A model generated the notes under the pieces. The model searched no databases, was not told the origin of the DNA, and saw only the letters and a list, made by a program, of their open reading frames with translations. Below, piece by piece: positions 12,826-23,436 of a stretch of 57,500 bases of DNA. The DNA is from Mesostigma viride (lineage: Eukaryota; Streptophyta; Mesostigmatophyceae; Mesostigmatales; Mesostigmataceae), in contig RPFO01000154.1 of the NCBI GenBank assembly GCA_009746045.1, forward strand, positions 568,996-626,495, written 5' to 3'. A program made the translations under genes and the position numbers. Numbering within the stretch: the stretch's first letter is position 1; each line of letters opens with the position of its first letter.

Positions 12826-13099
12826 GGCTGGCTTACGTGTGGAGCGACTAGATGACCTAGACGGTGGGGCCGGAAACAGCATGCTTGATCAGGGCGCGTG
12901 TTTCGAAATTATACACATGATTGCATGCATGCAAGCATTTTGTCGCCTGACGTGCCATAGCATAAGCTCTTGACGTACGCCAGAGCTAGTACATGCCAAA
13001 TTGGAAGCATAAGTAACAGCTGGCCGTTTTTTATGTATATGATATCTGTAACCCCACCAGGTGGCCGGCCCGACTACATCCGCCACGTAAGACCACCCC

Positions 13100-13215
13100 C
13101 GAGAAGCCCTGGCCAAGTGTACTGGCGGGGCAGGGACCTTTATTCTGATCAGACACTCCGCAAAGGTGAAAACCTTTGCGTTCAGTGCCGGGCCGCGGAA
13201 AACGCGGAAAAACGC
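13100..13215 (+). pseudogene. LINE ORF1 C-terminal remnant
   Basis: The frame reads GQVYWRGRDLYSDQ, resembling the ORF1 endings at 33.9 kb (KVYWRGGDLMINHK) and 29.6 kb (APVYWRGAVIHVDHK). Only this short end survives, directly joined to a tRNA-like segment. Confidence 0.5.
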
Positions 13216-13229
13216 GATCTGCAAATGAA

Positions 13230-13286
13230 TCCGACCGGAATCGAACTGGGGACCTCTCGCACCAATTTTGCTGACTATAGGACGGA
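13230..13286 (-). pseudogene. tRNA-derived pseudogene, anticodon arm missing
   Basis: On the minus strand TCCGTCC pairs with GGTCGGA (6 of 7 base pairs) as an acceptor stem. A TATAGTC D-arm-like start and a TTCGATT T-loop are present. Only 57 nt remain, with the anticodon stem-loop deleted. It resembles tRNA-Asp most. It could be a SINE head. Confidence 0.55.
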
Positions 13287-13649
13287 CGTCTCCGGTTACC
13301 ATGGCATCGCCAACTTACACCTACAGTCATCCGCAAAAGTTCTCCTGTCCGGGGAGTGATGCAAGCCTTTCGGATTTGGTACTAGATAAATCACTCGAGA
13401 TCTGTGTGTAGGAGTACTACACACGTGTCTGCACGCGAGACTTGTTCAGTCCTTTATGTCAACAAGAAACTGTGGAAGCCCCCCCGGGATCCCCCGGGAT
13501 AGAGCATTCAAGCTAGTTGTCTACATGGGGGCAATGGATTATGGGATGCTTAAACAGCACTTGAAATGATTATATTATTATTATTAGCGCACAGCGTTTT
13601 AGTACCTTCAATTAGCTCTGGCAGGCCTTGTGGCCATCAGCTTGCGCCT

Positions 13650-13920
13650 TAGCCGACGTCTTGAGCCCACATCACCTTTGTAGCATAAGCTTTGCGTCAG
13701 CCTACCTATGGTATTGCATTGGTTGTATTGCACCTACAGTGTTGCGCCCCGGCACCATGCTGTGGATAGAGTGCTCTGTGGCCCGCCCACTTGTAGCAGT
13801 GAGAGAAGCTAGGGCGCCCTCCCTCCTCGTCGTTGTGTATTTAGGGTTGAAGGTTCCTTTACTCTGTATTAAAACCCACGTGACGCAGTCACGTGCTTAT
13901 TAATTAATTAATTAATTAAT
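13650..13920 (+). mobile_element. Retroelement 3' end, family B
   Basis: Contains ctctgtggcccgcccac and ggttgaaggttcctttactc, then cacgtgacgcagtcacgtg and a (TTAA)n tail (about 13897-13922). A diverged copy lies at 14800-15062 and an inverted remnant at 55740-55820. Confidence 0.7.
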
Positions 13921-14203
13921 TAACCCCACCATCATGTCACATGCATGCTGCCTGGCTTTTTGCACGAGAAACATTTCAACAGGTGGTACAGAACTGCCAT
14001 CTAAAATGGATCCCCTGAATGGGATGCACAACTCATTCCGTTGGTTCCCTTCTCGAGACAAGTAGCTGTACTTGCGTTGCATGCATGACAGTCTACATGT
14101 AAATTAATTAATGCAGGACATCTCCCTCGCTCACCGTACCTACACAGTTAGTCTAACGCTTCCATTAAATGCTTTACAGCCCTAAAATCGCTAGCGGGGA
14201 CGT

Positions 14204-17200
14204 TCATTTCCAGAACCGGATATGCTTCACAGCACCCTTCTCCAGGATCTCCCGGCATCGGGCCTCAGTCAGCCAGTTGTGCTTCTTGGCCCACGGCTTG
14301 ATGAATCCGAGCTGTGCAGCGACAAGGAAGAAAAAATAGGAGACAAAATATTCTCAAAATTACATTTGGAGGCAATGCGGCCGCATGCACAGAGCAACTA
14401 AGAAAATTCGTAGTATCGGATTCCATACCTAGATTGATGACCATCTCCAGAGAGCGATTAACAGAAAAAGGTTACATCACTTTGATAGAAAGATGGAGAC
14501 ACCATATATGTTGTATTTGCATTACATGTGCATCTACATCCTAAGAATAGGACATGCATGCATGACATGAAACCAAATCATGTCAAGTAGCGTGACTGCG
14601 TTGAGGAGCACAAGTCTTCCATGAAGTGGACGGTGGTTGTGGAGGGGAGAAATGCCTATCTCATGCATCATCTTTCTACTAGGTATTGATGATGAAAGGT
14701 CTGCACCAGCCAACCCACTCCTACCGCCACCCATTTCATATCGACATCGCTGGGGTTGTGGGTGAACCCTGGGTATGCCCCTAAAATCCCTCAGGCCCCA
14801 GGAGTGGCCTATATATTATCCCAAACCGGCTATCTGTGGCCTCTGGACCAAGGGGCAGCCTTACTGCATCCGCTATGCATTTGCTACTTTTTGAACATGT
14901 GTTGCACCCACAGTTGGGCCCGCACCAACATGCAGAGAGAGTCTTCTGTGGCCTGCCCACTGGAGGCTGTGAGGGAAGCAAGGGCACCCCACCTCCTTCT
15001 CGTTGTGTATAGGGGCTGAAGGTTCCTTCATTGGTACCCACATGACGCTGTTTGCGTGCTTATTGATCGACATTGCTGGATCTCCTGTACCTCTGCTGCC
15101 CAAGAATGCACAAACGTCTGCATGCTGACAGGGGCCGGTGCAGAGAGACACGGGCTCAAGTGCAGGACACGGCAACACTGCGGCTTTGGGAGAGACACTC
15201 ATCCATACATATGTACTACTGTATATGATACTAATGAGCGCCAAACCTCATATTCAACTGTCACTGCATATTTTTCCTCAATCTGCCCCTGGGTAACCTA
15301 GCGCACACCACATACCAGCGAACACGATTCCAATATCAATGCCGTGTACAGATGGCATTAATTAAGCAACTAATTAATTAATACATCAATATCAATAGAT
15401 CAATGTCAATGCCGTGTACAGATGGCATGCGTATCCTATAACCCCCAAAATCCCGCGCTCGCTGGAAAACTTCACACGATAATCAAGCGACTCACTACCA
15501 TATGTGTAAAAGTAATCCAGGGAAAGGAAAGGGCCTGAGATAATGCCATGGAACAAAGGGCGCTGAGGCTGGTCCCAGGGAAAAAGCGGGCATTGAAAGC
15601 TGTCCCCATCACTCACCCGCAGCCGGCGGGAGAGCACTTTCTTCTCCTGTTTGTCGTAGTAGTGGCTCTCGGACGAGTCAAAGCCATACACGTCCACCTG
15701 CGCGCACCGGAGCGATCCATGATGACTCATAAGTTGCAGCTCTTTTTCTCTTTCCCGGTTCGCATTCTTGTGCTTCTTGGGAGGGACACTTGGCATGCAC
15801 CACCGAGCTGCGTGCGGCATTGCTGCGTGGATGTGGATCTAGGTAAGGAGCAGTGCTTCAACGCCCTAACCTACTAAAAGTATTTCGAGCGCTTCAACGC
15901 TACTACGTTACATGGACAGGTTCAACCGTGAGTGGGTGGCAGTGGAGGCCTCTGGCCTGTGCCTAATGCTGGCTGCTAGCACAATATTTGCTGCTCGTTC
16001 TGCCAGCGCTACTACTACAAGCACCTCCAGTCTCCAGCGCTTGTGCCAGCAACCATGTCCGGAGCAGCAACATGGTTTCATCGCAGCCACCACGTACCCT
16101 CATTACCTAAACCTATCATCACTACTTAAAACATGTGAAACAATATTTATTGTTCTCCTCGTTAATCATATCATATCAGTCGATCATCACCCTCACACAC
16201 TGGCGATGCAATCCTAACATAAAAGCACCACGACAACATGACGGGGGATGATGCACCCCGACCAACTGAGGCTTGTCTTCATTGGTCCACGGATGAGATT
16301 CAAATATAATGGTGAGCTATGCTCATTTTATCTATGACTAGCCCTGCAAATTCACATAGTGTGCTCACCACTTGGTCCATTGATGAAATTATACTACTAT
16401 ACTACTATTAAACAATTGAAGAACTAAAGGCCACAGCGCACGCTCACCGATGCGCACAAGTGCAGCGCCATCGCGATGCCGAAAAAGCCCCCGCTCATTT
16501 TCAGGCGGCCGCCGCTTGGGTCTTCCTGTGCCGCCCATGCCCCGTATTTTCCGAATTTGTTCATGTCCTCATCCACCCGGCCACCCAGCCACCCAGCCAC
16601 CCAGCCACCCAGCCACCCAGCCACCCAGCCACCCAGCCACCCAGCCACCCAGCCACCCAGCCACCCAGCCACCCAGCCACCCAGCCACCCAGCCACCCAG
16701 CCACCCAGCCACCCTGCCACCCAGCCACCAAGCCACCCAGCCACCCAGCCACCCAGCCACCCAGCCACCCAGCCACCCAGCCACCCAGCCACCCACCCAC
16801 AAACCCAGCCATCCAGCCACCCAGCCAACCCATTCCAATGAGAAATGTGCATCCATGCATCCATGCATCCATGCATCCATGCATCCATGCATCCATGCAT
16901 CCATGCATCCATGCATCCATGCATCCATGCATCCATGCATCCATGCATCCATGCACCCATGTATCCATGTATCCATGCAACAACAACACACTCGGCATAA
17001 ACAAAAAAATCGGCAACAACAACACACTTGGCAATAACGACACACTCGGCAACAACAACACACTCGGCAACAAGAACACACCCGGCAACAAGAACACACC
17101 CAGCAAGACGCTAAATGGATAGAGAGCGCTCACTCGAGAGCATGCCTGCGCTCCGACTTACGATTGGGGGCGCGGTCTTCAAGAAATACTGTCGCCCATA

Positions 17201-20200
17201 CATCATGACCGCCTGGTGGGTGCGGGGGGCAGTAACCACTCAGCCAGGGGGACAGAGCACCGCAGCAAGGATGCCAGCCATTTCATTTGATTTCAATTGA
17301 ATTTGTCATCCCAGGATGGCATGTCCATCCCATATGATATGCCCATCTCATGATTATGTACATTATGGGGCCCTTACGCCACGTGTCTGTGTTAGCCCGC
17401 CCAGATAATGCACTCTGCATAATTAGTGAACACTATTGAATAGAAATCCGTGAAAGGGTTGGATGATCCGCTTGATGTTGATATGGGTATTGTGATGGCC
17501 CAAACAGCAACCCGTTGGCATTCTCACGATGCATAGCGGGCGGGCACACACAGGGATCCCAGGGGGCGCCAGGCTGTAGGCTGCGCCAAGTTGGCACCTC
17601 CCCCCTGGGAGGTGCCGGTTTGTAAGATCTAGGCCAAGCACTCTACGCGTGTGCCACTCCAGCAAAGTAGGTGTTTGCTGTGGGCTGTCTGTGACGAATG
17701 CGTGCACGGCCCCGCACATGAGAGAGCCAGCCCAAGGGACGTTGCAACAGCATGCGTGGTAGGCATCGAGCCACGTTAGCACGGCTCGTGCATAGGCAGC
17801 TTTGTGACGTTAAGTGCTGTAACCCCGTGACGTGTGCAGCTGCAGCAGGACTGCGCAACACACAACAGGGATCATTCATGTTTTTATGGACCGATCACAA
17901 CAGCTCCCCCTCTCATCATACAGTGCACCTCTCTCACCCGTGACGTGTGCAGGATGTGGCCCGCGTCGCACGTCCCGTCGCGGTTCTGTGTGTATTGGAT
18001 GGTCAGCTCCGATGGGGACTCTCGGAAACCTGCAGGGATGCAGCAGAGCCAGTTGTGAAGGGAATTGCGAGAGCGACGTGATGCAAGAAGTATGATGAAT
18101 CCAAGCAAAGCAACACTAGATCCTTGGTGCTACTAAACGGGAATGCTTCTAGTGTGAGCATGGGCTAGTCCATGTGGATGGATGGAGAGATGATGTTGCT
18201 CATGCAAGCATAAGGATATGCCAGAAGAAGACGACAGGAAGATGAGGGTGAAGGCTGAAGGGTGAAGAGAAAAAAGTGCTGGGTGACAGCGGCGAGCCGA
18301 GGGGTCAAATGCCATTATGCTCCAACAAAGCAAGCCAAAACATATCGACATACAGCAAACAGCGAGCAGTGTCCTGAATAGCAACCCTTAACCCTGCTGA
18401 TGATTGCATGAGATAGCATGGACACAGTGGGTGAAGCGCGAAAAATCCTACTATTAAGATTGCAATACATCAAAGAAAAATCGTGAGAGCTGCGCAAATC
18501 AGAGTATCAACTGTGGGAAAGTCCTGTGCGTCATGGGTGACGTACCGCAGTAGTCCATGTTCTGGAATCGCAGCGTCGTCTTCTGCCCCACATGCTCCTC
18601 AAAGCCTGCCTCGTGGCACCGAGCGGGAGCAGGTAGAACAGCCTCACAAAAGGTAGAGCATATAAACACAAGGTAGAGCATATAAACACAAGGTAGAACA
18701 CATCCACGAGAAAACACATTCACAAAAGAGGGAGCATATAAACACTCTAACAAACGCTCATCATTTTGATCATATTTTAAAGAGTGCGTGCTTGAGGATG
18801 TTGCGTGTGTTGCCAGACAGCGTTAACACACACACACACAGCAAGAGCACAAACATGCACAAAAGCACACAACAAGCACACAATCATCGCACAATCAAAA
18901 ACAGAATCATAACAGAAAATTTGCCTCCTACCTGTTGTGGGCACATGTCACCTTGCACCGGATTGATAACTAATAGCCAGAATACCGCATTGTCGACGCG
19001 AACGAATAATGACTACCTTACTACGATATCGAGACTCGAATGAGCACTGACTAAAGACTTGTCTCCCACTTTTTGTGGGCACGTGATCAAAACCGCAACA
19101 ACGACAACTAGCTGCAAGACCAGAGCACCAGACAACATATATTCCTACTCCCCCTCCCACCTTTTGTGGGCGCGTCGTTGAACCGGAACACCGCCGTGTG
19201 CGCGTCAATTGCCGCCCCCCACTTGCGCGGGCCCAGCATGCTGGTGGAGCTGCCCACCACGGCGCACGTAGAGAAGTCCGCCAGGCCCGGCAGGTCCACA
19301 AACGACCCGTTCCTAAAGGGGCCCCCTGATGCGGCCGAGGATGCTCCCCCGGCAATTCCCCCGAAATGGGTGAAGGAGCGCACGGCTTTGCGTCGGCCCC
19401 CGCCTGCGTGGGGGTCTTGCAGGAATGGCGGCGGCTTCTGGCCGCTGTAGTGTGATGCGGGCATTCGTGACATAGCACCAGCACAAAAGTATGTTATTGT
19501 TACTTCAATATTCTCACTGCTCTGTTTCTTAGGTGTCTGGTATCCCAAACACTGACGATTCCGGCCAGTTATTGGATCCGTGTGGCGAAAAAATCGCGGG
19601 CATCGGGTGCCCAGCAGGCAGACAAAATTAGATACTTCCACATGCACGAGTAAGAGGAATCCTCGGATGCCTGCATAGCATGCGGGGGTATTACTTCTAC
19701 ATGCACAAGATCACTTATTTCTGCATGCACAAGTCCAAGGATGGGGGTTGCAGAGGGACAAGCGGCGGTGGCATGTAAATAAATCTACTAATCCAAAACC
19801 AGACTGAGAAGTCACATGGAGGGGTTAAAGGAGGGACCTACGCAGGCACAGAGATACCTTTACAGCCTTTTTACCATACTTCCTTTTCGTCACGGACCCG
19901 TCAGGCATGCATCGATGCTATTGGATCCCGACACGACGTGACTCGACCGCATGAGATAAGGACGCCCCCCGAGGGACCATCCCGGCGCCATCACGACTTG
20001 CCACAAGGAATCACAAGGGGGGACGCCGTGGCTTTACAACGAAACAAAAGCGCGCGTCATGACACACAACCACACGTTGCCGAGGGTAGCGACGACCGCG
20101 TTGGGACATAACAGCGATGCGAGAGGACGTACGGTTCCAAGAACAGCCGGTCCGTTAACGGCCGCAGGCACCACTCCTCTGGCGGCGCCCACGGCATGCA

Positions 20201-22373
20201 GTAGGGCGACCCCGTGTACATGATGGGGCAACGACACCGGCCCCTGATACACAGGTGGCAGGGGCCATTGTCCGCTCCTCCCAAGGGACAATCGGATGAT
20301 GTCACGCAATTTAATGGGTCAGACCCTGGGGACCTGGTCGCCCCGCCCTGGGGTTGAAGCCCGATAACCGTCGGTGCAGGGGGCTTTAGTGCCTGCGCAG
20401 CCGCTACTGCCGCCCGCCTCCCCCGCCGCCGCTTGTTTCCCTCGGCAGCCTTTTGCCGGGCGAGCGCGGCTTGCTGGGCGGCCATCCGTGCGGCGATTGT
20501 GGCGGGGGAGGGGGTCATGGGGGTCGGCCGGAGGATTGCGGCTTGCAGCCAGGCAGGGACCGATGGCCGGGAGTCTGGGGGCATATGCGGGTGGGTGGGT
20601 GGATGGGGGAAGGGAAATCCGGGGGTGGGAAGTGGGGGATTAAGGCAGGCGGGGATGATGGGGAGACGTGCATGTGTGTTGGGGGGGGGGCGACGTGCGG
20701 GGATGGATGGGGACACGTGCATGTGTGTTGGGGGGGGCGGAGGGGATGAGGAAAGGGGATGGCAGAGAGAAGAAGGAAACTGCATGGTGAGCCAAAACAT
20801 GCTGGGCCAACGCACACCACCACAGCGCATGCCGATCGGTAGTCATAAGCCAAAGGAATGCCAGCCAGGAAGGGAAAACACCAACCCCCGGCGTACCTGG
20901 GTGGGCAGGGACATCGGCCGTTAATTCTGACACCTGCGGGGCCACACGTGCCTGCATGTCCTCCATACTCCGTGCGGCTGCGTCCAACGCCGCGCTGAGT
21001 CGCTGGTGGGGGTCCTCTGGCTGTGCAAGACCTGGGTGGTGGGGGGCCTCGGATTGCCGTGATTCTGAGGGTGGGTTCACCGAGTCAGCCTGCGTGGGCA
21101 GGGGCAGGGGATGCGGGGATACGTGCTCTAGCGACAAGGCATCCGTATGGACGACACCTGGCACGTGCTGCTCAGGTTGGTCATTGTGGGTGCCCAGGGA
21201 GGCCTCCTCATGGCCTTCCACCTGCTGCCCATCGCCTCGCTGCTCTGTGCTCTCTCTCCCTTCTTCTTTTGGTTGTTGCTGTTGCTGGTGCTCCACTTGT
21301 TGTTGCTCCAACGATTGCGGCTGCTGCTGCTGCTCTTGCTGGCGCAGCAACTCCAGACGCTTCTCTTCCTCCTGCCGCTGCTGCTGCTGCTGCTGCAGTA
21401 GCTGCTGCTGCCGCTCCCGGTCTTGCCGCCGCTTCTCCTGCCATGCCTCCAGCAGCAACGCATCCCTCTCCGCCTGCTGTTGGACCTGCTGCACCTGCTG
21501 TGGTTGCGTCCGCGGGTCCCCTTCCCGCCAGGACCCTTGTGGCTGCGGCATCTGGTCCTCTTCTCCCCAATACCTGGTCTGCGGCTGCTGCTGCGGGGGG
21601 GGGCTGAAGATGGAGTAGGCATCTCTCCGACCCTGGGGGGTGTCGAAGCCCTGGTGCCCACGCCCATCATGTGCTGAGGCTACATTTAGAACCGGAGATG
21701 ACGCTGCGTGCTGCCCTATAATGCTGGATGATCCCGCAGGTGACCCTGCAACAATGCAAACAGATGCAACGATGCAAACAGATGCAACAATGCAAACAGA
21801 TGCAACAATGCAAACAGAATGTAACATGACAAAGCGGGTTTCATCAAAAGCCTTCTAGCGGCTTTCTACATCATTTCGGAGGAAAAGTGTTGGGGGCATA
21901 GAGCAACCAAATAGCGAAAAAGGCACTGGCAAATACTTGCCGCAGCGTAGTCCAATCGTAGTCCAAGACTAATGTGAGGAGGCTATCCCGATTCAGCCAT
22001 CAGGTTGTTTACTACATTTGTTGCCTTTCTTACTGGACGTAACCAGTTTCTTAGCTTGGTAGAGTGCAGAGAAAGCGGATAGAGAAAGGAGAGAAACAGA
22101 AAAGAGCGTCATAACGCATGGAGCCTCTTTTTAAAGGGCAGTTCGGACAATGAGCGTACCTAAACCATTAAACATAAGTGCGCCGATGAGAGGCACTTCC
22201 CCGCCCAGCACCGTAATCAGGATCAGCAGGACGAGACAAAGCATGAAGAGCGCTGCTCGACGGCGCGCGATTGCCGCGTTGACGATGCCAAACGCCCTTG
22301 CGCACAGCATGGCGCATCGATGCCGTGCACGGGCGCGGGAAGGTGACGCCATTGCGGGAGCGGAGCGCTGCAT
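14204..22373 (-). CDS. GT29-family sialyltransferase-like glycosyltransferase, type II membrane protein
   Basis: Predicted Golgi enzyme transferring sialic acid or a related sugar from a CMP donor. Ten exons: 22373-22160, 21745-20897, 20574-about 20097, 19444-19161, 18605-18546, 18029-17938, 17212-17162, 16567-16448, 15697-15617, 14311-14204 (TGA). Phases close, giving about 778 residues. Start: first ATG before a signal-anchor (RRRAALFMLCLVLLILITVL). Exon 2 encodes a very long Gln/Glu/Arg-rich coiled-coil stem. Exon 3 ends in a Cys-rich, EGF-like patch (CPLGGADNGPCHLC). Sialylmotif L spans about residues 573-608 (CAVVGSSTSMLGPRKWG ... VFRFNDAPTKG). Motif S (PSGGRLKMSGGFFGIAMALH) runs into VDVYGFDSSESHYYDK, which supplies the motif III/VS His-Tyr. 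The C-terminus is basic (KHIRFWK). At about 778 residues it is roughly twice the usual animal length because of the stem. The exon 3 donor is uncertain (20097 or 20076, both in phase). Donor sugar specificity is not inferable. Confidence 0.9.
14800..15062 (+). mobile_element. Retroelement 3' end, family B (diverged), inside an intron
   Basis: Parallels 13650-13895 (gtcttctgtggcctgcccac, ggctgaaggttccttcattg) but the CACGTG terminus is decayed (cacatgacgctgtttgcgtg). It lies in the last intron of the sialyltransferase gene, antisense to it. Confidence 0.65.
16568..16830. repeat. (CCAGCCAC)n array abutting a 3' splice site
   Basis: Roughly 28 copies of an 8-mer. On the minus (gene) strand the GGCTGGGT units run to within about ten bases of the acceptor of sialyltransferase exon 8 at 16567. 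Two units vary (accctgcc, accaagcc). Confidence 0.9.
16850..17105. repeat. (ATCCATGC)n array and GGCAACAACAACACACTC repeats
   Basis: About 15 copies of an 8-mer (16850-16978) are followed by imperfect 18-bp repeats of the ggcaacaacaacacactc type to about 17105. Same intron as the CCAGCCAC array. Confidence 0.9.
18630..18745. repeat. aaggtagagcatataaacac repeats
   Basis: Three to four imperfect copies of a 20-bp unit lie just upstream (gene sense) of sialyltransferase exon 5. Confidence 0.8.
18925..19105 (-). repeat. Two decayed copies of the sialyltransferase exon 4 end plus donor
   Basis: The native exon 4 end on the minus strand reads CGCCCACAAAAG|GTGGGAGG (boundary at 19161). Copies are GTGCCCACAAAAAGTGGGAG (about 19066-19085) and GTGCCCACAACAGGTAGGAG (about 18924-18943). 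The second keeps a GT donor. Confidence 0.75.
21746..21830 (-). repeat. 18-bp tandem array ending at the exon 2 acceptor
   Basis: Four copies of TGTTTGCATTGTTGCATC (minus strand). The last copy's TTGCAG is the acceptor of sialyltransferase exon 2 (exon starts 21745). Every copy carries TTGCA at the same place, one base short of an acceptor. Confidence 0.85.
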
Positions 22374-23436
22374 TTCACTGGATTAAAAGGCATGTCACCC
22401 CCTGCTTTGCTACCCCAAGGCCGAGGATGGGCAATTAATGCTAGTCATTCTCACGACATCTGTAGTCGCCACAAGGAACTGGACACGCCCACACCCAAAT
22501 GAAAGCGTTTTCCAAAATTCCCTGGTGATCTTCGCAGCGTATACCGTCGTCGATCCATCGAAAGCTGCGGCATTAGCACTGCGTTAAAGCTTATCTGTGA
22601 GAAAATATCTAAAGCTTACACGTTACCAGGTAATGTCATCAAGAAATCTACCCACTGGAGGTTCCGCAGACGCATTGCCAAAACCCTGGCCACCATAGCT
22701 AATTGATAGAAACGTGCAGAATATGGTGATCAACCAAATCACGTGGCTGTCAATTAGTGTCAACAAAGCACACTCCGGCGTTGCCAGCAAAAAATTAGGC
22801 TGACAACCCTCCCTGTAACGCCCTGCTGTACGAAGCACGAGGCCGTATAATACTCCTCGGCAATACCGAGTACAAAGCAACCTTTGAACGTCCCGCGAGA
22901 TCCGGATGCGGACGAAGCGCTGCCGTGAATTTCCGTCCTCGCGCTGCCCGCGCCCCGTGCTCCGTCCGCTAGCTGACGAAGGCTGACAAGTGGCTCGCGG
23001 TTGCCAGGAGCCAAACGCCATGCCCTATCGGCTGTCGCTCGCCAGTCGCCAGTCGCCAGTCCAGGCAGCAGGCCGGCAATAGACCAGGCAATAATGGCGC
23101 CTGCGCAGCAGTCGTGCTATTCGTATATTTAGGGCGCTATCTGGTTGCCTGCTCAAATTTGTCTCCCCTCCCTATCCCGACGTTGGATATAACACGGGCG
23201 CTTAAAAAGGAATTCGAAGAAATTAATTGGGGAGGTTTTAGGAGAAGGTTGCATTAGGCATCGGTCGCATGGTTTGCAATGCTGCGGCCTTGAACCCGTG
23301 TGTTTACACTGCTGCTGACAGCCGAGCAAAGAAAATTCGCTGGGTCATCCTTTTGGGCATGTAATAACGAACTTAGAAGGCCCATTTCCCTTAGCAATCC
23401 GCCAAGTAGGCCCCCTAACGAGGCGGTCCTTCACAA
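22374..23436. promoter_or_regulatory. Divergent intergenic region between sialyltransferase and ankyrin genes
   Basis: About 1.06 kb separates two start codons on opposite strands, so both promoters must lie here. No TATA box or clear operator is recognised. A cgccagtcgccagtc repeat lies at 23041-23062. An open frame of 132 codons on the minus strand (23021-22623) has no recognisable motif and is probably not coding, though a 5' exon cannot be excluded. Confidence 0.5.

Noticed and set aside
16424-17133. Open frames with repeating HPATQPPS, WLGGWVAG and CMDAWMHG peptides
   Set aside because: Translations of the CCAGCCAC and ATCCATGC 8-mers in a sialyltransferase intron.
20956-21618. Plus-strand Cys/Ser-rich open frame opposite the sialyltransferase stem
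   Set aside because: Shadow of the CAG-rich coiled-coil exon on the other strand; the minus-strand reading is in phase with neighbouring exons.
22623-23021. 132-codon minus-strand frame upstream of the sialyltransferase
   Set aside because: No motif, no good codon pattern, and the ATG at 22373 directly before the signal-anchor is a better start.
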